Part shown: positions 51,089 to 61,438 of the stretch, piece after piece
How the letters are laid out: each line of letters begins with the position of its first letter
Numbering within the stretch: position 1 is the stretch's first letter
DNA from: Pseudomonas ekonensis
Lineage (GTDB): Bacteria > Pseudomonadota > Gammaproteobacteria > Pseudomonadales > Pseudomonadaceae
Direction of reading: 5' to 3'
DNA length: 64,000 bases
NCBI RefSeq assembly: GCF_019145435.1
Contig: NZ_JAHSTS010000002.1
Coordinates: forward strand, 1,703,501 to 1,767,500
Notes under the pieces: generated by a model
What the model was told of the DNA's origin: nothing
Seen by the model: only the letters and a program-made list of their open reading frames with translations
The model's database searches: none
Made by a program: the position numbers and the translations under genes

Positions 51089-51660
51089 GGCACCGCCGAC
51101 TTGCGTCGAGACAGCTGCAGCACGCTCGGATGGATGCGCACGCCGCTGCGGGCCACGGAATCGAGGTTGACCTCGAAGGACACCTGCTCGTCGCCGACCC
51201 GCAGGCAGAACAGACTGCCGACCGTGCACTGATCGCCGCCTTCGCTGATGCTCAGCACCGGATGGCCGGTCAAGGACGCGAACAGGCGACTGCGTTCTTC
51301 TGCCGTGAGCTTGCCGATGTACACCGCATCGCACTCGCTGGCGATGGACGGGCTGTCGGCCAGCAGGCGCCGTACGACCACCGGCCGCCCCGTGGCCTGC
51401 GTGGTGCCTTTGACCAGATCATCGGTGTATTCGGTGGGGCCGACGATGCACAGCCGCAACTGTGCCGGCTCGACCGGCCAGCGCGCATAGCTGAGGATGC
51501 CCAGGATCACCTGAGTGACCGACTTGGCCCGTTGCTCGGCCATGCCCGCCGGCGCCTGCGGTTGGGCGACCGCCATGCCCGTCAGCAAACAGAGCAGGCC
51601 CACAAGCAGCGCTTGCTTGCAGCCAACCACGCGCTCTGTGGCCCAGACAGCCAGCTTCAT
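51085..51660 (-). CDS. yfiR: YfiR periplasmic repressor of YfiN (DUF4154)
   Basis: This 191-residue exported protein has a signal peptide over about 1-32 (ALLVGLLCLLTGMAVAQ) and the DUF4154 domain: AKSVTQVILGILSYARWP, LRLCIVGPTEYTDDL, ECDAVYIGKL and SVLQLSRRK at the end. Conserved periplasmic cysteines (ECDAV, DQCTV, LFCLR) suit the redox sensitivity described for P. aeruginosa YfiR. It is the first gene of the operon. An upstream in-frame ATG at 51684 is possible, but 51660 fits the signal peptide better. Confidence 0.92.
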   Translation of the reverse strand: MKLAVWATERVVGCKQALLVGLLCLLTGMAVAQPQAPAGMAEQRAKSVTQVILGILSYARWPVEPAQLRLCIVGPTEYTDDLVKGTTQATGRPVVVRRLLADSPSIASECDAVYIGKLTAEERSRLFASLTGHPVLSISEGGDQCTVGSLFCLRVGDEQVSFEVNLDSVARSGVRIHPSVLQLSRRKSAVP

Positions 51661-51780
51661 GCAGGGATTCTCTTGGATCGTCATAAAATGATGCCGCAAC
51701 GATAGCACAGCGCAGGTACACCAGCGAAACGCCAGCCCCCTGACCGGTCGGTCAGTTCGCGCAGCCAAACGCCTCTGTCT

Positions 51781-53889
51781 TCACGCGCTGTGTCCGATCC
51801 CCTCCTCCAGTTCCAGCATCAGCCCGCTCAGTCGCTTGACCTTGCGTTGCACGGCCTCCTCGAACACACGCTCCTGAGGCTCTATCAGGGTGAACCAATG
51901 CTTGGCCCGGGTGATGCCGGTGTAGATCAGTTCCTTGGTCAGCACCGGATTCAAGGCATCCGGCAGGATCAGGGCCGTGTGGGCGAACTCCGAGCCCTGG
52001 GACTTGTGCACGGTCATCGCGTACACGGTCTCGACGTCGTTGAGCCGGCTCGGCAACACGAACCGCACGCCGCCACGCCCGTCATTGCGCGGGAACGCCA
52101 CCCGCAGCAGCGGCTTGCCCGCGTCGTCGCCGTCCTGGCCGGGCAACGACAACGCGATGCCGATGTCACCGTTCATCAGGCCCAACCCGTAATCGTTGCG
52201 GGTCATCAGCACCGGCCGCCCCTCGTACCACTGCTGGTCGCTTGGGATCAGGCGTGCCTTGAGCAAGGCCTCGGCGATGCGCTGGTTCAAGCCCTCGACG
52301 CCCCAAGGCCCCTTGCGCACGGCGCACAACAGCTGGAAGGTGTCGAACGCCTGCAGGACTTCACGGGCCCAGTCGGCCCATGCCGGCTGCTCCAGCAGTG
52401 TCCCCGCAGCCGGACGCCGATTGCGCAATACGCTCAGATAATGGCGATAGCCCTGAGGCCCCTCACCTCGTCCGTCGAGCACGAGGCGTTCCAGTTGATG
52501 GTCTTGCTCGTTCTTGAGCTGCAAGGCGAACACATCGCCAGTGGTTCCGGCAGCAAGCACCCGTCGCGCCTCTTCCGGCATTTGCTGATTGACGCACCGT
52601 GCGAGCTGGCCGATGCCGCTGCCCTCGCCGAAACGCCGCGAGTGGCGCAGCATCACCACCTGCTGGGCCAGCGGGTACATCCCTTGGCCGTCCTCCTGAA
52701 GGCCGCTGTCCTGCAGGGACTCACCGCTGACCGACTCCAGCCAGCGCCGGGTCTGGGGGTTGTACCAGCCGTTCTCCGCATCGCGGCACAGATCCCCCAG
52801 CACAGCCCCGGCCTCGACGGAGGCCAACTGATCCTTGTCCCCCAGCAGCACCAGCCGGGCCTGGGGCGGCAAGGCATCGAGCAGGTTGGCCATCATTTCC
52901 AGATCGATCATCGACGCCTCGTCGACCACCAGCACATCCAGCGGCAAGCGGTTACCCGCATGGTGGCGGAAATGCCGGGTGCCGGGCCGGCTGCCGAGCA
53001 AGCGGTGAACGGTGGTCACTTCCGTGGGGATCTTTTCCCGGACCGCTTCAGGGACTTGCAGCGATTGCACCTGCTGGCTGATGGACTCGGTCAAGCGCGC
53101 GGCCGCTTTGCCGGTGGGCGCGGCCAGACGGATCCGCAACGGCTGACCGGCCTTCACCGCCGGCCCCTGGAGCAACGCCAACAGGCGCACGACCGTCGTG
53201 GTCTTGCCGGTGCCGGGCCCTCCGGTGACGATGCTGAAGGCGCCCCGTACCGCCAAGGCACACGCCAGTTTCTGCCAGTCGACCACCGCGGATCCCTTGG
53301 CCGCGCCGAACAACCCGTCAAGCTGCTGCGGCAGGTCGTCCGGGGTCGTTTCGGGCTGCGCGAGACGCTGGCGCAACGCGACATCGATGCGCCGCTCGTA
53401 GGACCAGTAACGCCGCAGGTACAGACGTTTGCCGGACAGCACCAGCGGACGCTGCAACGCCGCTGCGCCCGCATCGGCCGCCAGTGCCACCAGCGGGCTA
53501 CCGGCCAGCACCTTGCACCAGTGGGGCCCCTCGACCGTGGCGAGCAACTGCGACGGCAACAGCCGCGCCCCCGTCTGCACATCGCCTTCGGGCGGCAGCG
53601 ACAGGGCGAAATCCGGTGCCTTGAGGGTTTCGAACACGTCCAGGCACACATGCCCATGGCCGAGCTGGTGGCTGGTGAGCGCCGCGGCAAGCAGCACCAA
53701 CGGATCCCCCTCGGGCGCCAGCTCGTGAAGGAACGCCACAAATGCCTTGTCCAGCGCACGAAGCCAGCCGCGCTCGACCCAACGGGTAAGCAGGATCAGC
53801 AAGTCATCGGCGCAGGTCAAAGGTGCCAGGCCGGCCAGGCTGTCGGCGGCGAGCGGTGTCGGCAGCAGATCGGCGAACGTGCGGCTCAT
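51781..53889 (-). CDS. recD: Exodeoxyribonuclease V subunit RecD
   Basis: This 702-residue SF1B helicase subunit of RecBCD is the fast 5'-3' motor. It shows Walker A GGPGTGKTT at about 221-229, Walker B VVDEASMIDLEMM, GDKDQLASVEAGAVLGDL, the C-terminal helicase motif YAMTVHKSQGSEF and TGITRAKHW. The frame is open upstream, but ATG 53889 forms an ATGA overlap with the recB stop. It is the last gene of recC-recB-recD. Confidence 0.95.
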   Translation of the reverse strand: MSRTFADLLPTPLAADSLAGLAPLTCADDLLILLTRWVERGWLRALDKAFVAFLHELAPEGDPLVLLAAALTSHQLGHGHVCLDVFETLKAPDFALSLPPEGDVQTGARLLPSQLLATVEGPHWCKVLAGSPLVALAADAGAAALQRPLVLSGKRLYLRRYWSYERRIDVALRQRLAQPETTPDDLPQQLDGLFGAAKGSAVVDWQKLACALAVRGAFSIVTGGPGTGKTTTVVRLLALLQGPAVKAGQPLRIRLAAPTGKAAARLTESISQQVQSLQVPEAVREKIPTEVTTVHRLLGSRPGTRHFRHHAGNRLPLDVLVVDEASMIDLEMMANLLDALPPQARLVLLGDKDQLASVEAGAVLGDLCRDAENGWYNPQTRRWLESVSGESLQDSGLQEDGQGMYPLAQQVVMLRHSRRFGEGSGIGQLARCVNQQMPEEARRVLAAGTTGDVFALQLKNEQDHQLERLVLDGRGEGPQGYRHYLSVLRNRRPAAGTLLEQPAWADWAREVLQAFDTFQLLCAVRKGPWGVEGLNQRIAEALLKARLIPSDQQWYEGRPVLMTRNDYGLGLMNGDIGIALSLPGQDGDDAGKPLLRVAFPRNDGRGGVRFVLPSRLNDVETVYAMTVHKSQGSEFAHTALILPDALNPVLTKELIYTGITRAKHWFTLIEPQERVFEEAVQRKVKRLSGLMLELEEGIGHSA

Positions 53890-56800
53890 AGCAAGACTCC
53901 CTGTTCCCAGGCCGGTTCGCTCCTGGGTTCCGGTTTGCCCTGGAACATTCGGTCGAGGCGTTCGATCAGTTCCCGCGGCGGCCGCGTGAAGTAAGCGCCC
54001 CGGCTGTTCGCCCGGCTGCCGCGCAGAAACAGGTACAACGCACCGCCGACATGCCGGTCGTAGTCGTAATCCGCCAAGCGGGCCTTGAGCTGGCGGTGCA
54101 ACGCCAACAGGTACAGGACATATTGCAGGTCGTAACGGTTGTCGAGCATCGATTGCTCCATCGCCTGTTCGGTGTAGGCGGTGTCGTCGGCACCCAGCCA
54201 GTTGGACTTGTAGTCCGCCACGTAGTAACGGCCATCGTGTTCGAAGGTCAGGTCGATGAACCCCTTGAACATGCCGTTGAGCTGCACCTCCTCGGCGGCG
54301 GCCCGCGCCACGCCACGATGCGTGAACTGGCGCACAAGGCCGTCCAGTTTCGCCACCTCGACCTTGTGGCTGGCGAACCAGAACTCCATCTCCACCCGGT
54401 ACTGGCGCAACTTTTCGAGCACCACCGGCGGCTGTGCGCCAACAGGCAGGGGCGACTTGAGCAGGTGCCGCAACCATTCGCTCAAGGTCACGATCCAGGA
54501 CTCCCAACCCCGCCGGTTGCAACGCCGTGCGACCGCATCCTTCAGCGCGTCGCCGGGCACGGCAAAACCTTCCTCGCCTGCCCATTCCAGAAGGCCATGC
54601 AGGAACGTCCCCGGATTCGGGCCACGGGGGAAACGGTGGATATCGGCGCCGCCGGCGACGGTCTCCTGTGGCGCATCGGGGTCGAGGCGCTCATCGTCAA
54701 ACAGCTTCTGCGCCTGCGGGCTCTCGGGAGCTTCCTCCGGGCCATCGCTCAACACATCACTGATGCGCAAGGCGCTGTAGGACGCGATCCACCAGTTCTC
54801 GCTGGCTCTGCGAGTCGGCATCAGCACCGGACGCAACGTCGCTTCGTCGCCCGGTGGCTGGTAATGCTCGTCGGTCGCCAACGGCATCGCCTCAAGACTG
54901 AGCGAAGGGTCGCCTTGCCGCAGATCCTCCAGCCAACGGGTCAACCCTGCGGACTCGGCCAACGGCGCACCGCCGCCCAAGAGGTAACCCAATGCGGACA
55001 GGTGCAGCACCGAACCGTTGCTGTTGCCGCGTTTGAGATCCGTCACCCCCAGCCAGCAAGCATGCTGCGCACGGGTCAGCGCAACGTAGAGCAGGCGCAG
55101 ATCCTCCGCCAGACGTTCGTCGTCCGCCAGGGCGACCAGCTCCGCCGTGGGCTTGAGGCTCACCTGCGCCACGCCGTGCGCATCGTGGTAATGCAGCGGA
55201 AGACGGCTGCCGTCCACCGGTTTCGCTGAACAGATGAACGGCAGAAAGACCAACGGGTACTCGAGCCCCTTGGATTTGTGGATGGTCACCACCTTGACCA
55301 GTTGCTCATCGCTTTCCAGACGCAGGATCTGTTCCTCGCCCGCCTGCCCGGACAACACCAGATGCTCGGCCAAATGCCGGATCAACGCCTGTTCGCCGTC
55401 CAGTTCGGCGGCGGCCTGCTGCAGCAACTCGGACAAATGCAGCAGGTTGGTCAGCACCCGCTCTCCGTCACTGCGCGCCATCAATGTCTGCGGCAGGCGG
55501 AAGTCGTGCAGCAGGCGCCGCAGCATGGGCAGCACGCCTTGCTTGCGCCAGAGCTCACGGTATCCGCGGAACTGCATCACCCGGTTTTCCCAGGCCCGCT
55601 CGTCACGGTTCAGGCGCTCCAGCTCCAGCAGCGGCAGGTTCAGCGTGACGCCGGCCAAGGCAGCCTTGAGCAAGCGTTCGACGTCCGGCTCGGCGCAGGC
55701 CTTGAGCCAACCGAGCAGGTCACGGGCCTCCTGGGCGGCGAAGACCGAATCCTTGTCCGACAGGTAAACGCTGCGCACGCCGCGTTTCGCCAGTTCGTCG
55801 CGCACCGCCTTGGCCTCCTTGCCGTCGCGCACCAGGATCGCGATGTCCGCCGGCCGCAGCCCCCTGAATGCCTTGCCCTCTTGCGCGAAGCCCACTTGCC
55901 CGGTCTGCCCGCCATTGAGTCGGAACACGATCTCGCTGGCGCAGGCCGCCGCGAACTGCTGGCGATAGACCGCACCGGACAAGGGCTGATCGACGGCCAA
56001 CTGCCAGAGGTTGAGCGCCGCGACATCCTGCCCCGACACTTGCAGCCGCTCCTTTCGCCCCTGGGCCTTCACGGCCTGGAACGGCACCGGATTGTCACCG
56101 CTCCTCTCCCGGAACAGGAACGCGCCTCGCCCTCCCTCCTGGGACTCGGCATGGTCGAACACATGGTTCACCGCATCGACCATGCCGTGGCTGGAGCGGA
56201 AGTTGGTGTCCAGCGTATGCCACCGGCCGGCGGTGGCCTGCCGGGCCCGCAGATAGGTGTGGATGTCGGCGCCGCGGAAGGCGTAGATCGCCTGTTTCGG
56301 GTCGCCGATCATGAACAGCCCCGTCTCGGGGTCGCTGTCCCCGATGCGGTAGATGCTGTCGAAGATCCGGTACTGCACCGGGTCGGTGTCCTGGAACTCG
56401 TCGATCAGGGCGACCGGGAACTGCTCACGGATCAGCGTGGCAAGGCGCTCTCCGCCGTCGGCACGCAATGCCGCATCCAGACGCAGCAACATGTCGTCGA
56501 AGCCCATCTCGGCCCGGCGGCGCTTCTCATCCTCGAAGCGAGCACCGACCCATCCGGCGGCATGCACCAGCACTGCGGCGTCTGGCGTCGGCAATGCGTC
56601 GAGGCTCGCCTTGAGCGTCAACATGGCCTCCAGCCCCGGATGGCTTGGAGGTTCGCCCTTCCAGGCCTCGGCCATGCCTTCGGGAGTGAGGCGGGTGAAC
56701 CCGGTGCCGATGTCGAGTTGCTCGAGCGTCTCGTCTTCGGCCCAGGCCGTGAGTTTCTCGAACCAGGGTTCGAAGTAGCGGGGCTGCATCTTGCGGCCGT

Positions 56801-57572
56801 CGACCGCTTTGCCCGCAACGCCCTCGTGGCAGATCGCAAGCAACTCGGGGGCCCAATGCCGCCAAGGCGTTTTCAGCTCAAGCATCGCCGCTCGCCGTTG
56901 CTGCAGGCATTCTTCGATCAGTTCGGCTGGCGTCTTGCCGTCGTCGCTTTCACGGACGCTGGACAGCAGGCCCCGTATCCGCGGCAGCAAGGCCGCAGGC
57001 CCGCCCCAGTTGCTGCGCACCCAGTTCAGGGCATCGCCATGCATCGGATAGCAGAACAGACGCCAGTAATCGCGCAGCACCTCGGCGAGCAGCTCGGTGT
57101 GGTCGGTCTCCAGCGTCTGGGTGAACAGGCTGCCGCTGTCGAAGGCATGCTCGCGCAGCATGCGCTGGCACCAACCGTGAATGGTCGACACGGCGGCCTC
57201 ATCCATCCACTGCGCGGCGACGTCCAGGCGACTGGCGCAGCCCGGCCACCGCTGCGGATCGAACTGTTCGCGCAGGGCTTCGATCAACGCGTCCGGCGCC
57301 GGCGTTTCGTCGCGGAAGAAGCGCGCGGCATCGGCCAGGCGCGTGCGGATCCGCTCGCGCAATTCCTTGGTGGCGGCATCGGTGAAGGTCACCACGAGAA
57401 TCTGCGGCGGCAGCAGCTCACGGCCGAAGCCTGACTGCTCGCCCCCATGGCCGAGGATCAGCCGCAGGTAGAGCGCAGAGATGGTGAACGTCTTGCCGGT
57501 GCCGGCGCTGGCTTCGATCAGCTGGCTGCCATGCAACGGAAAGGTCAGGGCCAGAGGCGTCTTTGCGGTCAT
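53886..57572 (-). CDS. recB: Exodeoxyribonuclease V subunit RecB
   Basis: This 1228-residue protein is the SF1A 3'-5' helicase and sole nuclease of RecBCD, used in double-strand break repair and linear-DNA degradation. Walker A ASAGTGKT is at 21-28, Walker B VALIDEFQDTDPVQ follows, motif V/VI is in KSKGLEYPLVFLP and YVALTRAQHA, and the C-terminal nuclease has D-x-K in YVADYKSNWLG near residue 1120. ATG 57572 overlaps the recC stop as ATGA, which fixes the start; the end overlaps recD in the same way. Confidence 0.96.
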   Translation of the reverse strand: MTAKTPLALTFPLHGSQLIEASAGTGKTFTISALYLRLILGHGGEQSGFGRELLPPQILVVTFTDAATKELRERIRTRLADAARFFRDETPAPDALIEALREQFDPQRWPGCASRLDVAAQWMDEAAVSTIHGWCQRMLREHAFDSGSLFTQTLETDHTELLAEVLRDYWRLFCYPMHGDALNWVRSNWGGPAALLPRIRGLLSSVRESDDGKTPAELIEECLQQRRAAMLELKTPWRHWAPELLAICHEGVAGKAVDGRKMQPRYFEPWFEKLTAWAEDETLEQLDIGTGFTRLTPEGMAEAWKGEPPSHPGLEAMLTLKASLDALPTPDAAVLVHAAGWVGARFEDEKRRRAEMGFDDMLLRLDAALRADGGERLATLIREQFPVALIDEFQDTDPVQYRIFDSIYRIGDSDPETGLFMIGDPKQAIYAFRGADIHTYLRARQATAGRWHTLDTNFRSSHGMVDAVNHVFDHAESQEGGRGAFLFRERSGDNPVPFQAVKAQGRKERLQVSGQDVAALNLWQLAVDQPLSGAVYRQQFAAACASEIVFRLNGGQTGQVGFAQEGKAFRGLRPADIAILVRDGKEAKAVRDELAKRGVRSVYLSDKDSVFAAQEARDLLGWLKACAEPDVERLLKAALAGVTLNLPLLELERLNRDERAWENRVMQFRGYRELWRKQGVLPMLRRLLHDFRLPQTLMARSDGERVLTNLLHLSELLQQAAAELDGEQALIRHLAEHLVLSGQAGEEQILRLESDEQLVKVVTIHKSKGLEYPLVFLPFICSAKPVDGSRLPLHYHDAHGVAQVSLKPTAELVALADDERLAEDLRLLYVALTRAQHACWLGVTDLKRGNSNGSVLHLSALGYLLGGGAPLAESAGLTRWLEDLRQGDPSLSLEAMPLATDEHYQPPGDEATLRPVLMPTRRASENWWIASYSALRISDVLSDGPEEAPESPQAQKLFDDERLDPDAPQETVAGGADIHRFPRGPNPGTFLHGLLEWAGEEGFAVPGDALKDAVARRCNRRGWESWIVTLSEWLRHLLKSPLPVGAQPPVVLEKLRQYRVEMEFWFASHKVEVAKLDGLVRQFTHRGVARAAAEEVQLNGMFKGFIDLTFEHDGRYYVADYKSNWLGADDTAYTEQAMEQSMLDNRYDLQYVLYLLALHRQLKARLADYDYDRHVGGALYLFLRGSRANSRGAYFTRPPRELIERLDRMFQGKPEPRSEPAWEQGVLL

Positions 57573-60500
57573 GGACGGTTCCCCTCTTCGCTCAACGAAC
57601 GCCAACCTGCCTCAAGCAATGGGCGATACAAGGCGCCGCACCAGTCCGGAAAGGTTTCGTCTGCCGCCAACGCATTGAAGTCAGCGAACTGACGGACGAG
57701 GGCCGGGCTTTCGCCCCGCTCGCCCTCGCTGGTCAGGCCATCCCCTTCATAGGCTTTTCGGGCAGCGGCTTCGGCCTTGAGCGGATCGCTCTGGGTCAGC
57801 CACGCGAAGGCGGTCTTCGCCGCGACGGGCAGCGGCTGACGCATCCCCGTCTGCCAGGCAAGCAGCATGTCTTCCAGGATCAACCAGGCCCTGTCCGAAG
57901 CGATGGGGTCGAGCAACAGCGAATCATCGCTGGCCACCAACGCGGTCGTCAAAGACACGCCATTGGCACAGGCCAGCACGTGATTGACCCACGGTTTGGT
58001 CAATCGATGCCATTTGCGGTTCCTGACCGAGCCGATGCCGTTGGGGATGGTGGTGACGGACAAAAGCCCGCCGTCCGCCCGTTTATGCAGTCCGCCAAGC
58101 CATCCCTCAATGCGCAGCTCCTGCCATTGGAGACTGACCGGTATGGCGCCCGTCAGCGGCGTCGGCCACAAGGCCAGCAACTGTCCGTAGCGTTGCAGCA
58201 GGTTCGGCAGCGGCTCGATCAGCTCCCGCTGCAGACACTCGCCGAACCCGGCCATCGGCAACAGCCCGCTGTTCTGCAGCCGACGGGCCTGCGCCTCGAG
58301 CGCCGTTGCCGCATCGTCCGGTTGCCCCAGTGCAGCCTCCAGCAGGTTGTCGCTCAGGGTGTAGCGTTGCAAGGCATCCAGCACGAAAGGTTCTTCGTCC
58401 GCCAGTGGCGCCTGGGCAGATTCAAAATGGACCTTGAGCCTTTGGGTGAAGAAGTGCCGGACCGGATTGCGCAGAAAGTCCTGCAGCAACGCCGGGCTCA
58501 AGGGTTCCTCCGGAACATGGGGCTCAAGCCTCTGCGTGACGGCCCCGGGCTCCTGGCGCTCATGCAGAGTCCGCCATTCGCTGGCATAGCTGAACAGCGC
58601 TCGCCCTTCCTGAAAGTAGCGCGAACTGAATGGCTGCAGAGGATGTTCCTCGGTGAGGGCGTGCACCAGGCTCTCGTCAGAGTCGCCCAGCCGCCAGCCG
58701 CTGGCGATATGGTCGCGCAGCTGGCCGATCAGTACGGAAGGAGGACGCTCGCTGTTGTCGCGAATGCTGCGTCCGACCCAACTGATGTAGAGCTGATGAC
58801 GTGCGGACAGCAGGGCCTCGAGCAACAGGTAGCGGTCGTCTTCGCGTCGCGAGCGGTCGCCCGGCCGGTAGTCGCTGCCCATCAGGTCGAAGTCCAAGGG
58901 AGGCTGCGCCCGCGGGTAGTCACCGTCGTTCATGCCCAGCAGGCAAACGAGCTTGAAAGGAATGGCGCGCATCGGCATCAAGGTGCAGAAATTCACTGCA
59001 CCGGCAAGAAAGCGCTGGGACAAACGCCCCTGATCCAGCCCCGCCAGCCAGGCTTCACGAACGACGGTCAGCGGCAGTTCGTCCTCCAGCCGCACGGAGT
59101 CGCAGGTTTCCAGCCAGGTCTCCCGCAGATCCTCGAGCTGGGCGATCAGGTACTCATCGTGTTCATCGCCAGCCTTGAAGAACACTTGCATCAAGGCCTG
59201 CAACCGACGCCCCCATTCCTCAGGCCGTGCGGGCTGCATGAGCTCCTGGTGGGCAAGCTCCAATGCATCCAGCAGCGCGACGAGGGGGCCGATCAGCGCG
59301 GCGTCCAGGCCGCCGATCTCGTCGTAGGGCTCGATCTGTTCGTAGGCATCGGAATGGCCGACCGCATAGCCGAGCAACATCCGCCGCAAACCGAAGCTCC
59401 AACTGTTTTGCTCGAGTTCGCCCGGAAGGCCCAGTCCGGCACGTTGCCGGGCGTTCAGGCCCCAGCGCACACCGGCACCTTCGATCCAGCGATGCAAGGT
59501 GGGCAGATCACGGTCGTGCACCCCGAAACGCAAGCGCAAGGCCGGCACATCCAGCAGATCCAGGATCTCGCTGACCGGAAACCGGCTGTCCGGCAGCTTG
59601 AGCAGATGCTCGACCGCGATCAGCAGCGGTTCACGTCCGCGCTGGCCCTGATCCGTCAATGTGAAAGGGATGAAGCGCGGATCCCGGCGGTCGAGCTGGC
59701 CGAACACCGCACGGATGTGGGGCGCATAGCTGTCGACGTCCGGCACCATCACGATCACGTCGCGGGGACGCAAACCGGGGTCGGCGCTGAAGCGGGCCAG
59801 CAACTGGTCGTGGAGAATCTCCACCTCACGCTGGGCGCTATGGGCGACGTGAAAACGGATCGACTCGTCGTGCTCCGGAACAACCGCTGACCAACGCTCG
59901 CGCGTCTCGTTGAGGGGGCGCAACTCGAGAATGTCGTCCTGCAATTGATTGAGCAGCGTATGGGGCTGCGTCTCGCTGAACAGGTCGATCCGCCCGTCCC
60001 GAAAAGCCGCACGGTAGCTGTCGGGCTCATCATAGCTGTCGAGCAGGTTGATGTAATCGCGCCCTTGCTTGCCCCAGGCGGCCAGCAGCGGATGGGCATG
60101 CTGATGCAGGGAATCCGGATCGAGAACCACCGGCATGCCGGTCTTGCGTGACTGACGCTTGTACTGGTGCCGCAGCAGATCCTTGTCGGCGACGATGTCG
60201 GCCCAGTGGTGCCGGCACGGGTTGTGGACACACAGCAGCACCTGGCTGAAACGGGCCAGCCCTGCCAGTGCTTCCAGAACCTGGGCGGGCAACGAAGAGA
60301 TCCCGAAAACGATGACCCGGGGAGGTATGGCGGCAGGAGCGCTCTCAAGGTTGTTGATGCACTCGATGAACCGTTGATGAACCCCGGCCCTGCTCTGGGC
60401 CATGCCCTTTGCACCTACGTCGTCAAGCAGTGCGCGCCAGAGTTCGGCTTGCCAGCAACTGGTGGGCGGCAACGGTTTGACCTCGCCTCTGACGCTGCGC

Positions 60501-61021
60501 AGTTGATGGCGGCCCTCCGCCCAGTCCTCGAGCCAATCGGCACGGTACACCTGGTATTGATCGAAGAGGTCGGCGAGGCGCTCGGAAAGCTGATAGCGCT
60601 TACGCAAGTCGGTGTCACGGGTGAGGAATCGCTGAAGCGGCTCGAAGTGCGGCCGCTCGATGACCTGCGGCAGCAGACGCATCAACCGCCATGTCAGCGG
60701 GGCCTTGTCGAGCAAGGACTTTGCCGGGATCTCGTCCCGTCCCAGCACCGTACGGTAGAGCTGCCACATGAAGCTGCCCGGCAATTGCACGTCGATGGCG
60801 GCGGCGATGCCGCAGCCGCCCGAGTCATCCTCGTCGGGTTCCTCGGCCAGAGCCAGCTTCAGCCACTGAGCGATGCCGTTGCTTTGCACCAAGGCGATCT
60901 CATTATCCAGGGGGGCCAGCGGATAACGCCGCATGACGCTCACCACCAGACTGCGCAGCTCGTCCAGGCTGTTGCTCTGAACGACCATGAATGCAGGGTT
61001 GAGGGACTGGGCGTCCGGCAT
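57569..61021 (-). CDS. recC: Exodeoxyribonuclease V subunit RecC
   Basis: This 1150-residue subunit of RecBCD recognises Chi and splits the strands. It has inactive helicase-like and nuclease-like folds: FGISSLPAQVLEALAGLARF, VMVPDVDSYAPHIRAVFG, LLGMNDGDYPRAQPPLDFDLM and GDRSRREDDRYLLLEALLSA are recognisable RecC segments. AAGGA lies 7 bp before ATG 61021; a further in-frame ATG at 61045 lacks support. It is the first gene of the operon, about 110 bp downstream of an rRNA terminator. Confidence 0.95.
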   Translation of the reverse strand: MPDAQSLNPAFMVVQSNSLDELRSLVVSVMRRYPLAPLDNEIALVQSNGIAQWLKLALAEEPDEDDSGGCGIAAAIDVQLPGSFMWQLYRTVLGRDEIPAKSLLDKAPLTWRLMRLLPQVIERPHFEPLQRFLTRDTDLRKRYQLSERLADLFDQYQVYRADWLEDWAEGRHQLRSVRGEVKPLPPTSCWQAELWRALLDDVGAKGMAQSRAGVHQRFIECINNLESAPAAIPPRVIVFGISSLPAQVLEALAGLARFSQVLLCVHNPCRHHWADIVADKDLLRHQYKRQSRKTGMPVVLDPDSLHQHAHPLLAAWGKQGRDYINLLDSYDEPDSYRAAFRDGRIDLFSETQPHTLLNQLQDDILELRPLNETRERWSAVVPEHDESIRFHVAHSAQREVEILHDQLLARFSADPGLRPRDVIVMVPDVDSYAPHIRAVFGQLDRRDPRFIPFTLTDQGQRGREPLLIAVEHLLKLPDSRFPVSEILDLLDVPALRLRFGVHDRDLPTLHRWIEGAGVRWGLNARQRAGLGLPGELEQNSWSFGLRRMLLGYAVGHSDAYEQIEPYDEIGGLDAALIGPLVALLDALELAHQELMQPARPEEWGRRLQALMQVFFKAGDEHDEYLIAQLEDLRETWLETCDSVRLEDELPLTVVREAWLAGLDQGRLSQRFLAGAVNFCTLMPMRAIPFKLVCLLGMNDGDYPRAQPPLDFDLMGSDYRPGDRSRREDDRYLLLEALLSARHQLYISWVGRSIRDNSERPPSVLIGQLRDHIASGWRLGDSDESLVHALTEEHPLQPFSSRYFQEGRALFSYASEWRTLHERQEPGAVTQRLEPHVPEEPLSPALLQDFLRNPVRHFFTQRLKVHFESAQAPLADEEPFVLDALQRYTLSDNLLEAALGQPDDAATALEAQARRLQNSGLLPMAGFGECLQRELIEPLPNLLQRYGQLLALWPTPLTGAIPVSLQWQELRIEGWLGGLHKRADGGLLSVTTIPNGIGSVRNRKWHRLTKPWVNHVLACANGVSLTTALVASDDSLLLDPIASDRAWLILEDMLLAWQTGMRQPLPVAAKTAFAWLTQSDPLKAEAAARKAYEGDGLTSEGERGESPALVRQFADFNALAADETFPDWCGALYRPLLEAGWRSLSEEGNRP

Positions 61022-61129
61022 GGAGGATTCCTTGGAGAAGAACAAAACCAGGGCAGAACATTAGCACTGTCGAATGATTGTGACAGCCGGACGGAGGCTG
61101 GGCGTGCTGTACGAACTTTCCTGCGGGCA

Positions 61130-61161
61130 AAACAAAACCCCAACCGCTTTCGCAGTTGGGG
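61130..61161 (-). terminator. rRNA operon terminator
   Basis: On the minus strand a CCCCAAC/GTTGGGG stem is followed by TTTTGTTTT. It lies just past the 5S gene and ends the leftward rRNA transcript, insulating recC. Confidence 0.88.
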
Positions 61162-61174
61162 TTCCGGAATTTAA

Positions 61175-61290
61175 TCTTGACGATGACCTACTCTCACATG
61201 GGGAAACCCCACACTACCATCGGCGATGCATCGTTTCACTTCTGAGTTCGGGATGGGATCAGGTGGTTCCAACGCTCTATGGTCGTCAAG
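61175..61290 (-). rRNA. rrf: 5S ribosomal RNA
   Basis: The minus strand reads CTTGACGACCATAGAGCG at the 5' end and AGTAGGTCATCGTCAAG at the 3' end. These pair as helix I, with the conserved CCGAACTCAGAAGTGAAAC between them. Length is about 116 nt, a normal Pseudomonas-type 5S rRNA. The 148-base spacer to 23S (61291-61438) carries no tRNA. Confidence 0.96.
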
Positions 61291-61438
61291 AAATTCTGTG
61301 TGCCGGTCCGCGCCCTGGGGCCCGTGCCGACGAATGGGTATGTGACAGCTTTGTGGGTTTGGCGAACTTTCGGTTCTTTCGTCTCCACACACCGCAATCT
61401 GGCCCCTTCCGGGTTCGCAAATTGCTTGGGTGTTATAT

